NCBI GenBank assembly: GCA_963556255.1
Contig: OY744616.1
Coordinates: 9,346,770 to 9,410,769 of the forward strand
From: Allolobophora icterica
Taxonomy: Eukaryota; Annelida; Clitellata; Crassiclitellata; Lumbricidae
Reading direction: 5' to 3'
Length of the DNA stretch: 64,000 bases
In this document: positions 15,001 through 23,037 of the stretch, piece by piece
Layout of the letters: each line of letters begins with the position of its first letter
Position numbering within the stretch: the stretch's first letter is position 1
Translations under genes and position numbers: made by a program
Notes under the pieces: model-generated
Databases searched by the model: none
The model's input: the letters and a program-made list of their open reading frames with translations, nothing else
What the model was told of the DNA's origin: nothing

Positions 15001-15206
15001 CATCCTCACCGTTCTATGGCATCGATTCTCTCTCGTTCCGTGTTAATGTAGTCTCGGAGGTCACGAGCCACCTTGACCTGAGCGTGGACCGCCCTCTCCA
15101 TGTGTACCAGAGCGGTGAACATATCAGAACTTCCCACACCTCCGAGAGTCGATAACAGTAACAGCGTGCGTGTGAACATCTCCATTGCTTCTAAAAATAC
15201 GTTCAA
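12..15206 (-). CDS. P4HA: Prolyl 4-hydroxylase alpha subunit, tandem copy A (complete, 14 exons)
   Basis: Coding exons 1 to 14 on the minus strand: 15010-15206, 14368-14519, 12777-12941, 11984-12144, 9149-9200, 8421-8590, 7574-7744, 6510-6580, 5064-5163, 4507-4560, 3461-3523, 1536-1604, 920-1016, 12-82 (TAA at 12-14). They join in frame to 530 residues; human P4HA1 is about 534. Residues 1 to about 27 form a signal peptide (TRTLLLLSTLGG); a start at the in-frame MEMF eight residues later is equally possible. Exons 2-3 are the N-terminal helical region, exons 4-6 the TPR-like substrate-binding domain (ADDCFLLG, LEYLAQAMYQ), and exons 7-14 the dioxygenase: RISKTAW, iron ligands H426 and D428 (PHVDF), H496 (RSRHAGCPVL), 2-oxoglutarate lysine K506, end LSPDE. 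All introns are GT-AG; intron 12 has a weak GTTGGC donor. The exon 7 acceptor (TAAG) lacks a pyrimidine tract and was fixed by comparison with copy D. Family role: hydroxylates collagen prolines in the ER. Odd: several conserved residues differ from copies B-D. Confidence 0.93.
700..910 (-). repeat. tRNA-derived SINE-like repeat in intron 13 of copy A
   Basis: Read on the minus strand, the block holds an A-box-like stretch (TAGTCCATTGGATAAC) and a B-box-like stretch (GCTCAAGTCC) about 35 nt apart, as in RNA polymerase III promoters of tRNA-derived SINEs. Homologous blocks sit in the same intron of copies B and C, so the insertion predates those duplications. It is too diverged for a functional tRNA. 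Confidence 0.55.
1080..1460 (-). mobile_element. LINE 3' end plus attached repeat, intron 12 of copy A
   Basis: The block begins on the plus strand with the inverse of a LINE 3' tail (TAAAGCGCTACCTTAAAGC, then AGCTTATTCAC), a tail found about a dozen times in this window. It continues into a stretch (GGAAGACGGTACAAA ... CTTCTATCCACC) also present in intron 12 of copies B and C. The same intron position in three paralogues means one ancestral insertion. Confidence 0.65.
1610..1838. repeat. 20-bp minisatellite, intron 11 of copy A
   Basis: Around eleven diverged tandem copies of a unit close to GAATTTAACCAGAAATCAGA start just upstream of the exon 12 acceptor. The same array is present with about five copies in gene B and about ten in gene C, so it was inherited through duplication and changed in copy number. 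Confidence 0.85.
2275..2860 (-). mobile_element. LINE ORF2 C-terminus and 3' end (minus), intron 11 of copy A
   Basis: Minus-strand translation gives the end of a non-LTR retrotransposon polyprotein (LPHGPLLITPQAFHSKLKTNLF) followed by the family 3' tail at 2283-2345. The related piece at 18965-19365 reads AISPQVFHSKLKTLLF. Fragment only; no reverse transcriptase core is visible here. Confidence 0.7.
2861..4506. other. Introns 10-11 of copy A, no recognised element outside exon 11
   Basis: Apart from exon 11 (3461-3523) this is AT-rich intron. A tract around 3300-3430 rich in AACAATA/AGCAA words is also visible in copies B and C next to exon 11. I see no coding potential or complete repeat. 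Confidence 0.5.
4600..4830 (+). mobile_element. LINE reverse transcriptase fragment, intron 9 of copy A
   Basis: Plus-strand translation contains CIALSRVDHCNSLLAGTPKC, a motif from the thumb region of CR1/L2-type reverse transcriptases (consensus SRLDYCNSLLxGLP). The open stretch is short and lacks catalytic motifs, so it is a dead fragment. Copies B and C do not show it in this intron. Confidence 0.75.
4826..4990. repeat. Degenerate tandem repeat (TGTAAGAATGTGTAAGCCTA), intron 9 of copy A
   Basis: Two to three diverged copies of a 50-60 bp unit built on CCTGTAAGAATGTGTAAG. Homologous stretches lie in intron 9 of copy B (27540-27680) and copy C (42765-42900). Confidence 0.6.
5268..5462. repeat. 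(AAT)n/(ATT)n microsatellite with inverted halves, intron 8 of copy A
   Basis: Runs of AAT and ATT alternate, so the tract can fold on itself. The paralogous position in copy B holds (TTA)n and in copy C holds (ATC)n. Confidence 0.9.
5634..6192. mobile_element. hAT-type MITE, 559 bp, intron 8 of copy A
   Basis: Terminal inverted repeats begin CAGTGATGGGCA and end TGCCCATCACTG. An exact 8-bp target duplication TTAACCTC flanks them (5626-5633 and 6193-6200). Gene C at about 43650 has the uninterrupted site with a single TTAACCTC and matching flanks on both sides, proving the insertion and its ends. The interior is AT-rich with repeated TTTAGTTAAACTA words and no coding capacity. Confidence 0.93.
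6735..7130. repeat. Degenerate GTAGTGTAGTGTAAT repeat, intron 7 of copy A
   Basis: A long low-complexity tract with 5-bp GTAGT periodicity. Open frames across it are artefacts of composition. Homologous tracts occur in intron 7 of B (28995-29395) and C (44200-44497). Confidence 0.85.
7140..7550 (-). mobile_element. LINE reverse transcriptase C-terminal fragment (minus), intron 7 of copy A
   Basis: The minus strand encodes LYWLTVCERIRIKLAVLMYR and downstream residues, matching the LHWLPVxxRIxFKxxxLxYK motif of CR1-like LINEs. The homologous block at 29440-29790 in copy B shows the insertion preceded the A/B split. Confidence 0.75.
7745..9148. other. Introns 5-6 of copy A, nothing recognised outside exon 6
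   Basis: Outside exon 6 (8421-8590) I find no repeat with clear ends and no coding potential. Parts (around 8220-8350) align by eye with the same introns of B and C, including a short AATGAACGAATA-type tract. Confidence 0.5.
9430..11180 (-). mobile_element. LINE (second family) remnant with endonuclease and RT pieces, intron 4 of copy A
   Basis: Read on the minus strand, in order: an AP-endonuclease piece (QLYMPTSAHEEEKVDGIYE, about 11050-11170); an RT piece (EGIKVGGRLLKVLKFANGQA, about 10440-10540), where the catalytic FADD box is degenerate; a downstream piece (WMERRTNEEISQMVDERRS, about 9930-10030); and the C-terminal GRPRVMLFN near 9540-9600. Frames are broken many times. Copy B carries the C-terminal part of the same element in the same intron (31740-32060). 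The stretch 9605-9893 is a nested plus-strand piece. Confidence 0.8.
9605..9893 (+). mobile_element. Inverted LINE C-terminal fragment nested in a minus-strand LINE
   Basis: Plus-strand translation reads LRDRQKNWIGHILRGDSLLR and continues to the C-terminus of the same LINE family. It lies inside the minus-strand copy, splitting the corresponding region of that copy. Copy B has the region uninterrupted, so this is a later insertion or local inverted duplication. Confidence 0.75.
11181..11983. other. Intron 4 of copy A, no identified gene
   Basis: Contains several CCCC/GGGG patches (11390-11480, 11695-11710) and, at the end, CATATGTTTCATTTGA repeats related to those of intron 3. No element ends or coding sequence were recognised. 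Confidence 0.4.
12165..12375. repeat. 20-bp ATATGAAATGCAACATATGA minisatellite, intron 3 of copy A
   Basis: Diverged tandem copies of a 20-bp unit alternating CATATGAAATGCAA and CATATGAAACGCAT. Homologous arrays flank exons 3-4 of B (32320-32945) and C (49385-49560, 49760-49820). Confidence 0.8.
12440..12660 (+). mobile_element. LINE 3' fragment (WNSLP motif), intron 3 of copy A
   Basis: Plus-strand translation contains PIEWNSLPTSVRKCTS, typical of the ORF2 C-terminus of CR1-like LINEs, followed by a TTAAAGCGCGCTATAAAT tail. B and C lack it. Confidence 0.65.
13405..13791 (+). mobile_element. Non-autonomous Helitron 3' region, duplicated, intron 2 of copy A
   Basis: It ends with a hairpin (CCGTGATTTTTCACGG), about 7 nt, then CTAG at 13788-13791 followed by T, as expected for a Helitron 3' end. 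The same hairpin also occurs at about 13552-13568, and a GTGACGTCACTATACTG block occurs twice, so the element is a partial tandem dimer. The 5' TC end is not certain. Confidence 0.6.
13810..14000 (-). mobile_element. LINE 3' end (first family), intron 2 of copy A
   Basis: Inverse of the family tail (TAAAGCGCTACTCTAAAGC ... AGCTTATTCAC) followed by a stretch that also occurs in intron 2 of copy C at 50100-50345. Confidence 0.6.
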
Positions 15207-15249
15207 CCTTTTCTCTTAAAAACTGAACTCCGTGTAAGTCCAGTCCTTG

Positions 15250-15540
15250 TCTAGGGACCTGCGAATCAAAAAGTTTCAATCGAATCGAATCTCAAATACT
15301 TGAATCCGCGGGTAGGCCCTACCAGTTTGATATTCATGTAGTTTAATGTACTTGATAGCAGAGGCGTAGGCCTACCACAGTAAAATGTAGGCCTATTGTG
15401 TGTCCCACCACTCTTAAAGGTTGGGTCTTGTCCCCCTCGACCCCTCCGGGATCGCCGCTTATGCACCTTTGACAGTGGGTGGGGGACACAGTTAACAGCT
15501 GTACCCACGAATTTAGAAGAAATTTGTTATTGTTATTTTA
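15250..15540. mobile_element. Remnants of TIR element next to exon 1 of copy A
   Basis: GGGACCTGCGAATCA followed by TCGAATCGAATCTC at 15255-15295 matches the left end of the element at 34693 in copy B, at the same distance from exon 1. The stretch 15400-15510 (GTCCCCCTCGACCCCTCCGG) is related in inverse orientation to a repeat at 51185-51400. No right end was found. Confidence 0.5.
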
Positions 15541-16247
15541 GCAAAATATTTGCCAAGTGGAAACTGGGCCACTGAGACCAGGCAGCTGACACGTCAACAC
15601 GTTGGCAACAACAACTAAGAAAAATTAATGAGTTTTGTTTATCACTATTCTGTTTAGCCTATATTGTTTCGCACTATGTTGCTAACTAATAAAAACGATA
15701 TTACTCTAGATTTGAATTAGTTTGCATGTGATTATAAAATTTGATGAAAATATATCTAGATGCCGTTACAAAGTGCCTAACCCCTGTTTTTAAACGCACA
15801 TTTCGTGGACAAAACAGGTTAAAAAATGCGCGAAAAAAAATTTTTTGTCAAAAGTGTCCCCGCCTCAACAGTCGCGCCTTAGGCGCTCCAGTACTTCAAA
15901 ATTTACGTCTACACTACTGTGGATACTTAACTTCTTTGAACATCGTTCTCACACAACTCGATTCGCTGCCATATCCTCAGGGGCTGCGCTACACCAGGGC
16001 GCGCCAGGGCAAATGACCTGGTAAATAAGCCTTTGCCCTGGTCGATGCCCTGCCAGAATTTTACCCTGTCCAGAATTTGTTCGGGCATACTTGTTACATC
16101 CTGAGATATAAATACACTTAATTCACTGAAATGTTAAAATTTGCTTTACAAATGTCAAAAAGCTTTCAGCTTCCGGGGGACTTCGCCCATCTGACCTCCT
16201 GACTATGGACATATATGATAGTGCTGGGGTGAGATCGCCATAAGGCA
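15541..16247. other. Spacer, no gene recognised
   Basis: Holds an A9/T6 run at 15834-15846 and a CCCTGG-rich patch near 16000-16080. No coding sequence or repeat ends identified. Confidence 0.4.
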
Positions 16248-16300
16248 AGCGCGGTAGCGCGATCGTAAATGGTCACCATTTAAGCTCGCGCTACCGCGCT
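16248..16300. repeat. GC-rich inverted repeat with inner palindrome
   Basis: Arms AGCGCGGTAGCGCGA and TCGCGCTACCGCGCT are exact 15-nt reverse complements. The 23-nt loop contains AAATGGT-C-ACCATTT, itself palindromic. It would form a stable hairpin; its host element is unknown. Confidence 0.85.
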
Positions 16301-16339
16301 CTCCATAAATCGCTTTCTGCACTGGTTACTTGTAGGACT

Positions 16340-17085
16340 GCCCTGGCTATGCCATGGTTACAAAAAGTGTCTGGCGCCGCCACAGCATATCCTCCATTGT
16401 CGCATGCATCAACTCCTCAGTCATCCATGGTTCAGGTATGGGGCCGATCGCCTTTATAATAAATGCATCAGAGGTACAACCGTTACATCCTGATAACTCG
16501 ATGGCCAAGCATGCGGGTGAAACTACCTGCTTCAATGTACGTGACCATACAATCAGAGCTAGCACATATCGCAGATTTGGCTCACAGACCTGACCAAATA
16601 AAAGCAACTCTCTCGAGATGATAATTCCTCGAGCCAGATGCAAAACCATTCCACAACCTCAGAAAGATCGTAAGAGAGTCGACTCCATGAACGTCTTTGG
16701 AGTCTACATGTCTTGCAATCTCAAAGCGGAGGCTCATGTTAGCGCGACCCTAGCAACTTGTGCTAGATCACTGTATGATTTGAGAGTATACTTAAACATC
16801 GCAGACTCTCCAATGATGCTCTTCGAGAAGTTACGAGAGCAACAACACTGGCTAAACTACTATATGCTACCCTGGAAATCGGACTTGGACCTCTGTTGGA
16901 CTACTCTCTGGAAACCCCCTATGATTTGGTTTGGCATTCTGGAAACCGGACTCGGACCTCTGTTGGACTACTCTCTGGAAACCCCCTATGATCTGACGTA
17001 GCGCTCGTGAATAGGCTGGTGTTCTGCGCTTGGCCTTATAGTGGGGCGCTTTAGAAGTTTGGAGATTACGAATACGATTACGATT
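16340..17085 (+). mobile_element. LINE reverse transcriptase fragment with 3' tail
   Basis: Plus-strand pieces match a CR1-like RT: CINSSVIHGSGMGPIAFIIN, then LHPDNSMAKHAGETT where the YADD catalytic box is degenerate, then VDSMNVFGVYMSCNLKAEAH and LATCARSLYDLRV. A duplicated block (GACTACTCTCTGGAAACCCC twice) and the family 3' tail ending in ATTACGATTAC repeats close it at about 17085. Frames are broken. Confidence 0.85.
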
Positions 17086-17490
17086 ATATTGTATTGTATT
17101 GTATTCGGATATTTATAAAGCGCCCCTAGCGGGAGGGCCATTCAGAAGCGCTCCCAGTGCGAGAGACCCCGAGAGAAAAAGCAAGTTTTAAGAAAGGCAA
17201 AAGAGGAAGAGACGTTACCCGAGAGAATAGAAGAACGAACGAACGGAGGAAGCTCATTCCAAAGAGCAGGGCCAATGGAGGCAAAAGACCTAGATTGAGC
17301 CAGATAAGTCCTGACACGGGAAACGAGGAGGTCCAAACGGTCAGATGAACGAAGAGGACGAAGAGAAGCAGCAGAGTGAGGGCGATGAATTAAGTCACAT
17401 AAATATTTTGGAGCGAAACCAAGTTGAGCCTTAGAGACAAGGATGCTATCCCATCGTGGTGGGATAAACGTCATCATCAGATCGCTTAAG
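17086..17490 (-). mobile_element. LINE ORF2 C-terminal fragment (minus)
   Basis: The minus strand encodes APKYLCDLIHRPHSAASLRP and GPALWNELPPFVRSSI, classic C-terminal motifs of CR1-like LINEs, ending at a TATTGTATTGTAT tail at about 17085. It abuts the plus-strand LINE tail to the left. Confidence 0.85.
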
Positions 17491-17765
17491 ATTAGAACGT
17501 TTTATCAGGATGTTGCGGAGAATGAAGTTTGTCAATGAAGAACAACTAACTATAGCTGACCTTGCCGATTATTTACAGCTGTTAAGAACAATCAAGATCA
17601 CATCCTTTGGCCTCTTTCACCACAAATCCATTAAACTGTATATTCATTGCGTCACCAGAATCACCAGCAGTACTGTCTTCCAGTTAAAGACAACAGAGAC
17701 TTTATTTCCCAAACACTATACTCTACATTATCTACTACTCAAGACTTTGTTCCATGCTACGATTT

Positions 17766-17840
17766 GTCAGCGTTTGTTTTTACTTTGTAAACAATAAACA
17801 AAATTTGTTTATTGTTTACAAAGTAAAAACAAACGCTGAC
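17766..17840. repeat. 75-nt perfect palindrome (37-nt arms, 1-nt centre)
   Basis: The arm starting GTCAGCGTTTGTTTTTAC is followed, after a single A, by its exact reverse complement ending AACAAACGCTGAC. No mismatch in 37 pairs. Confidence 0.95.
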
Positions 17841-17868
17841 CACGCCCCGAACGCGTTCGGGGCGTGGT
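17839..17868. repeat. 30-nt perfect GC-rich palindrome adjoining the first
   Basis: ACCACGCCCCGAACG followed by its exact reverse complement with no spacer; it overlaps the end of the preceding palindrome by two bases, giving two neighbouring hairpins. Confidence 0.93.
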
Positions 17869-18159
17869 TAAGCGGTCCAGGCTCAGCGCGCCTGATGCAA
17901 GGCTTAAGGTGGTGTATACAAGGGACCAGGTTTTTAAACTCTCGCTTTCAACTAATGATATAATTCTAGTTAGCTTTCATATGCGGGTCCTACGCGCTTC
18001 CGTAACACAGTGTGTTCGAGCGCTTGGCCGTCGAGGCATCATACGAGTCAGCCGAGTCAAAGTTCTTCAGTTCCCCTAATACAATGACTACATTGTCATT
18101 CGGCGTTTAATCACAGTTTCAGTTTTAGGGTGTGCATGCGTGTATATTTGTATAACCAT

Positions 18160-18965
18160 AACCATAACCATAAATTGTATTGGTCCAAAGGGTCCCTAAA
18201 GGGACGGAAGACCCGCTAATTGAGGCCACCTATGTCCTTAGTATTAACCCTCGAGTGCCCAAGGTTTTTCTTTGGTACACGAATGCCTCATGAAATGTGT
18301 AGGCCTACTGTTTTGCAACTGACACATCTGCACCAGCATCTGCTTCATTTTCATCGTCGTTGCCTTCGTCATCCTTTTCGCCTTCGTCGTTGTCTTCGTC
18401 GCCGTTGTCGTCTTCATCGTTATTATCACCGTCATTATCATCGTTAGCACCACCATTGTCGTTGTCAACAAGAAAATCATAATCATTTTTTCTATATCTC
18501 CCCTCTGCCTGTCAAATTACTTTTATGGATTCGTAATCATAGTGCACGAATCAAACCTGGGTGTTACCCAATGTACATACACACAAGCGGCGTGCCTACA
18601 GTCACAAGATGCTAACATAGGCCACGCTTGCATCCAGTTTAGCAAGGCCACCGTTACATAAACGAACATTATGGAAAGCATGTATCACATAAAAATTATT
18701 TTTATCGTCTTTTGTCGTCGTCATCATCTTCATCGTCGTTGTCATCATCGTCGTCGTCATCGTCGTTGTCATTGTTATCGTCTTTGTCGTTGTTGTCACC
18801 ATCTTCGTCATCGCCATCATCATCGTCGTTGTCGTCGTCGTCATCATCTACATCATCCCAACATAACCCCCATCATCGTTGTCGTCGTAGACATTATCAT
18901 CAACTTCGTCATCATCGTTGTCACCAACTTCATCTTCATCATTGTCATCATCATTGTCGTTGTGG
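18160..18965. repeat. (ATAACC)n and TCG/TCATCG low-complexity tract
   Basis: 18160-18235 is an (ATAACC)n run plus a GGTCCAAAGGGTCCC stretch, related to 57165-57305. 18330-18480 and 18700-18965 are imperfect TCG/TCA/GTT trinucleotide arrays; open frames through them are compositional. Confidence 0.85.
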
Positions 18966-19365
18966 TCCATAGTCATAGCCGTCCAACCTCTTTGGAACAA
19001 ACTCCCACCAGTACTACGAGAAATATCAGACCCATCCTACGAACTCACAAAAAACTCACCTCTTGCTATCTCTCCACAGGTCTTCCATTCAAAACTGAAA
19101 ACACTGCTCTTTCACAAATCCTATCCTGATTCATCCTCATCTCCTTACCTCCCCCGCCGTTTCAACCCCAAACACCACCCTCCTTAGCCGTCTGACTGTC
19201 TGCCTGATTGACCCCTTTGGATCTTGACCTGGAACCGATTTCACCCACCCACCCCCGCCTAACGATTGTGATTTGATTGAGTGCCGGTGAATAAGCTGGT
19301 TCCCGCGAATTCGCTTTCACGGCGCTGTAGAAATTTCGAGATTACGATTACGATTACGAAAACAG
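18966..19365 (+). mobile_element. LINE ORF2 C-terminus with complete 3' tail
   Basis: Plus-strand translation VQPLWNKLPPVLREISD ... SPQVFHSKLKTLLFHKSYPD is the end of a CR1-like ORF2. The 3' UTR ends GTGAATAAGCTGGTTCC ... GTAGAAATTTCGAGATTACG with an ATTACG repeat, and serves as a reference for the short tails scattered in the introns. Confidence 0.85.
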
Positions 19366-19372
19366 ACAAACT

Positions 19373-19444
<72 letters not shown>

Positions 19445-19445
19445 G
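19366..19445. repeat. (CAGA)n microsatellite
   Basis: Nearly perfect tetranucleotide array of about 20 units. Confidence 0.97.
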
Positions 19446-19654
19446 GAGAACCGATAAACTAACACAGCAACTGTTTTTCATCAGTAGCACGTGATTGAAA
19501 GTTAATCCTGCCAGTATAACGCACCCCGGCCGGGTACATTATTAAGGCGGCGACTGAAGAATGCACCGCCCTCTATTAATGCATGACTATAAAACGCTAT
19601 AAGATTCAAAATTATAAATAACACGCCTATGATCCAGGCAATCTACCTCAAATA

Positions 19655-20582
19655 TCTGATGAACCTGGGCAAAATTGCCTCAGAAGCTTTTTAAACGGTT
19701 TCCTGCTCAGAAACCATTGCTGAATAACAAATCCAAAATCCGACAAAATCCTTCCACGGGAACACCCCAAAAATGGATTTCAAACTGGCGGATTGGCGGT
19801 TTCCTAAGAAATTCCAATAACAATAGGTTCCTACGAATAGTTTGCAGTTAAACCTGGGCAAAATTGCTTCACAAGCTTTTTAAACGATTTCTGCTCAGGA
19901 ACCATTGCTGAATAACATATCCAAAATCCGACGAAATCGAACCGTAGGAACATTCTAAAATATAGATTTAAACATGGCGGATTGGCGGTTTCCTAAGAAA
20001 TTCCAATAGTAATACCAATAATTTGCAGTTAGACACGGGTAAAATTGCTTCAGAAGCTTTTTAAACGGTTTCCTACTCAGGAACCATTGATGAATAACAT
20101 ATCCAAAATCCCCCAACATCGGACCATGGGAACACCCAAAAAATGGCCAAATCCAATATGGCCACCGTCGATCATATTGGAAAATTGACTTTTTTGTTTC
20201 TTAGAGTAGGCTATATGCACGTGTAATACCACTAGTGTTACTGATTTCGGTATGTAGAATTCATTTCTGATATTGTTTTCGCCATTCGAGGTCATCTTCA
20301 CTTTGAAAGGTCATGGTCAAGGTCATTTTGGCAGATCGGAAAAGCCACCTTTTTGTTTCTTTAGAGTATATGCACGTGTAATAGGCCTACCTCTATTTTT
20401 GCTGATTTCGGTATGTAGAATTCATTTCTGATATTGTTTCCGCCATTCGGGGTCATCTTCATCTTGAAAGATCATGGTCAAGGTCATTTTGTTACATCGA
20501 TGACGCCATCAAGCAAACATTCCATCATTCGGTAAATGTAAATTGTTAAGTGTTGCTGTTCTTCACTGTGAGCATATGCACA
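19655..20582 (+). repeat. Left arm of a long-inverted-repeat element, internally triplicated
   Basis: Three tandem units of about 180-190 bp start at 19662, 19851 and 20031 (AACCTGGGCAAAATTGC type), followed by two copies of a GGTCATGGTCAAGGTCATTTTG block. The sequence is the reverse complement, with amplification, of the single-unit right arm at 22258-22640. The inner limit is marked by GTGTTGCTGTTCTTCACTG. Confidence 0.85.
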
Positions 20583-20589
20583 GAAATTG

Positions 20590-22019
20590 AGTTTTACATT
20601 ATTACTGTAAGAGAGTCTGTTTTTATTCTTATTGTGGAGGACCTGATCCAGTCGCTTCAGTGGGAGATATTCTGGAATTACAAGGACAAAGCTGCCTATC
20701 CAGAGCTGGCACATGCAGATGTAGGTACTGCAAATTACACTGGCTGAAGAACAGTGTTGTCCCTGATTGGGGAAGTGGATGAGTTGAATCAGAACTTCGG
20801 GAATTTGAGGAGTGCGAGGCCAAGTCTGAGCTCTGCCAGTTGTTTTGAGTTTGGCTGCAGTTGGTCGCCGTCATCAAGAACGCTGTAGTATCAGAGAGAG
20901 AAAGAAACTGGAATATACTGTCGAGGATTTTATGCCAATCTTCGCAGAATGTGACTGCATCAACTATCTACGTTATGGATCATGGTATCTGGAACAAATC
21001 AAAGTGTTGGAGTTCACACATCTCCTTAGCTCTGCCGGCGCTTCTTTGTGAGCCAGTGGGTTGTTGAGGATCGCTCTGGATGGTTCTGCGCTGTCGGATG
21101 TGGCATGAAGGTCGAGCAGACCGTCCAGCGAGTGTCGAAGGGTCCTGGAGGTCACTATGTGGTAGGAGCCACACGCAATGCCACTCCCGTGGCAGATTCC
21201 GAGCTCTTGTTCCCAGGCACGTAACTAGGCTTTTTCGTTTGGGGGGGGGGGGGCTGAAGCCTTGAACATGGCAACATTTATACAGTGTTCATACGAATTT
21301 TAGCCGTAAGCATACAACGGCTTGACTTGTTTGGGGGGGCTTCAACTTCGTTTGGGGGGCTTAAGCCGCCCCAAGCCCAACGCTACATACGTCCCTGCTT
21401 GTTCCACGAGATCGGGTCTATCACCAAACTTCTCAACTTTCTCACATACAGGATGCCCTCTACGGCATGCATTGAACACCACTCGTCGTCTCGCATTTAA
21501 CCGTAACTTGTCTAATCTGTTAGACTTTGTGCTAGAGCGGGAGAATATATACTCGTTGACAGACCCGTGCAACTGCACAACCTGCTCATAAAGTTGGCTG
21601 TTGACCGAAAGATGGCTACCCGCCTGCTCAACTTTCTTGAGAATCGTGAGCATGCCTACCGCTCACACAGGCAGGAGAGATTAGTTGAGAAGACGAAGAA
21701 AATTAGCACGACTTCATCGAAATCGAAAGTGTCGCGGTTCACCGACCAACCTCAGAAGACACCATCAACAATGGAGAAGAAGAAGAACGACTTCTCATCC
21801 AAGGACGTGGCAGAGGCGCAGAGGAACATGGATATTGCTAGGGAGCGCGGCATGGACCTCAGACAGATACTTACACACAATTTGCTCTCAGCATCTCCAC
21901 TGTTCGATGGTGATCTTCTAGTTCACATCAACAAGTCACTACTTGTTGGAGAGATTGAGCCTAGACTGGACCTCACCCAATGGTGTCAGAAGTCTATTCT
22001 TGCCCACTTGTTGTGGTAG
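20590..22019 (+). pseudogene. Degenerate coding core of the long-inverted-repeat element
   Basis: Plus-strand pieces read YTVEDFMPIFAECDCINYLR, GSWYLEQIKVLEFTHL, then VVEDRSGWFCAVGCGMKVEQ, then HEIGSITKLLNFLTYRM, and finally ERGMDLRQILTHNLLSASPL. The order resembles, from memory, a repetitive unclassified protein family in invertebrate genomes (a YARYGxWYLxxM ... LxxEQ pattern), not a named transposase. Frameshifts and stops break it, and a 184-bp MITE interrupts it at 21214. Confidence 0.55.
21214..21397. mobile_element. hAT-type MITE, 184 bp, inside the element's coding core
   Basis: Ends CAGGCACGTA and TACGTCCCTG, flanked by an exact 8-bp duplication CTTGTTCC (21206-21213 and 21398-21405). 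It includes a G14 run near 21241. Reading from CTCTTGTTCC on the left to ACGAGATC after the right duplication keeps the host frame (SELLFHEIG), which supports the boundaries. Confidence 0.9.
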
Positions 22020-22257
22020 ATTTCATGTTTACAAATCTACAAAAAATGTGAACACTTATTCCCGCTGCTGCAACCACATCGCTTCCATAGCTGAGACATC
22101 TCAATGTAGGAGGCAAGTACCTGATGGATGAATTTCACATTTTGGCAGAGGGATGAAGCTGAGGTTGTGATGGCGTCGATGACCACACCAAGATTAGGGA
22201 ATTGTGCTAGTGGCATCTGCCGCATCTTAGCCATGAAATCTACCACAACATGTGTGG

Positions 22258-22640
22258 CAAGAGCATATGGTCTCAGTGAAGAACAGCAACACATAAAATT
22301 TGCATATACCGAATGATGGAAAGTTTGCTTGATGGCGTCATCGATGTAACAAAATGACATTCACCATGACCTTTCAAGGTGAAGATGACCTCGTATGGCA
22401 AAAACAATATCAGAAAAGAATTTACATACCGAAATCAGCAACATCAGGGGTATTACACGTGCATATACTCTAAAAAACAAAAAGGTGGGTTTTAGGAAAC
22501 CGCCAATCCGCCATTTTAAAATTCATTTTTGGAGGTGTTCCCGTGGAAGGATTTTGTCGGCTATTATTCAACTATTTTTTCTGAGCAGGAAACCGTTTAA
22601 AAAGCTTCTGAAGCAATTTTTCCCAAGTCTAACTGTAAAT
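22258..22640 (-). repeat. Right arm of the long-inverted-repeat element
   Basis: About 380 bp, reverse complementary to the left arm. It begins at GAGCATATGGTCTCAGTGAA, runs through GGCGTCATCGATGTAACA and the AAACCGCCAATCCGCC block, and ends near CAATTTTTCCCAAG. Divergence between arms shows the element is old. Confidence 0.85.
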
Positions 22641-22689
22641 TGCTTGGACTACTAAGCAAAATTAGATCTTGCGTGAATAGGCGAAACAG

Positions 22690-22815
22690 AAAATACTAAA
22701 CACGCACAGAGAGACAGACACATGAACACACACACAGACAGACCGAAAGGGGAACACACACAGATACAGAGGAAGACAAAGACAGAGGCAGACAGAGACA
22801 GAGGCAGACAGAGAC
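22690..22815. repeat. CACAGA/GACAGAGG-rich microsatellite
   Basis: Imperfect purine-rich dinucleotide and tetranucleotide tract. Confidence 0.85.
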
Positions 22816-23037
22816 AGAGCCATTATCATTACTAGACGAGCTTATTTGTAAATACGATACATTGCGGCGCCCCATAGAGAAAGCGCCAGTTAATATAAAT
22901 ATTATCTGTGCAAAATAGTTCAAAGTCTACAGAAGACCGAATAAGACCGAAAGAGACGTCTTAAACCACAGAAAACGTAATTCAATAGGGCCTATAATTA
23001 TTTACGCGACTCGTAAATAATGGGTAGGTGTTTGTTA

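Noticed and set aside
18330..18965. Open frames rich in S, M, T or H on both strands
   Set aside because: They arise from trinucleotide repeats; the translations are homopolymer-like and change with frame. The same applies to 56280-56620, 62446-62625, 62826-63065 and 63602-63920.
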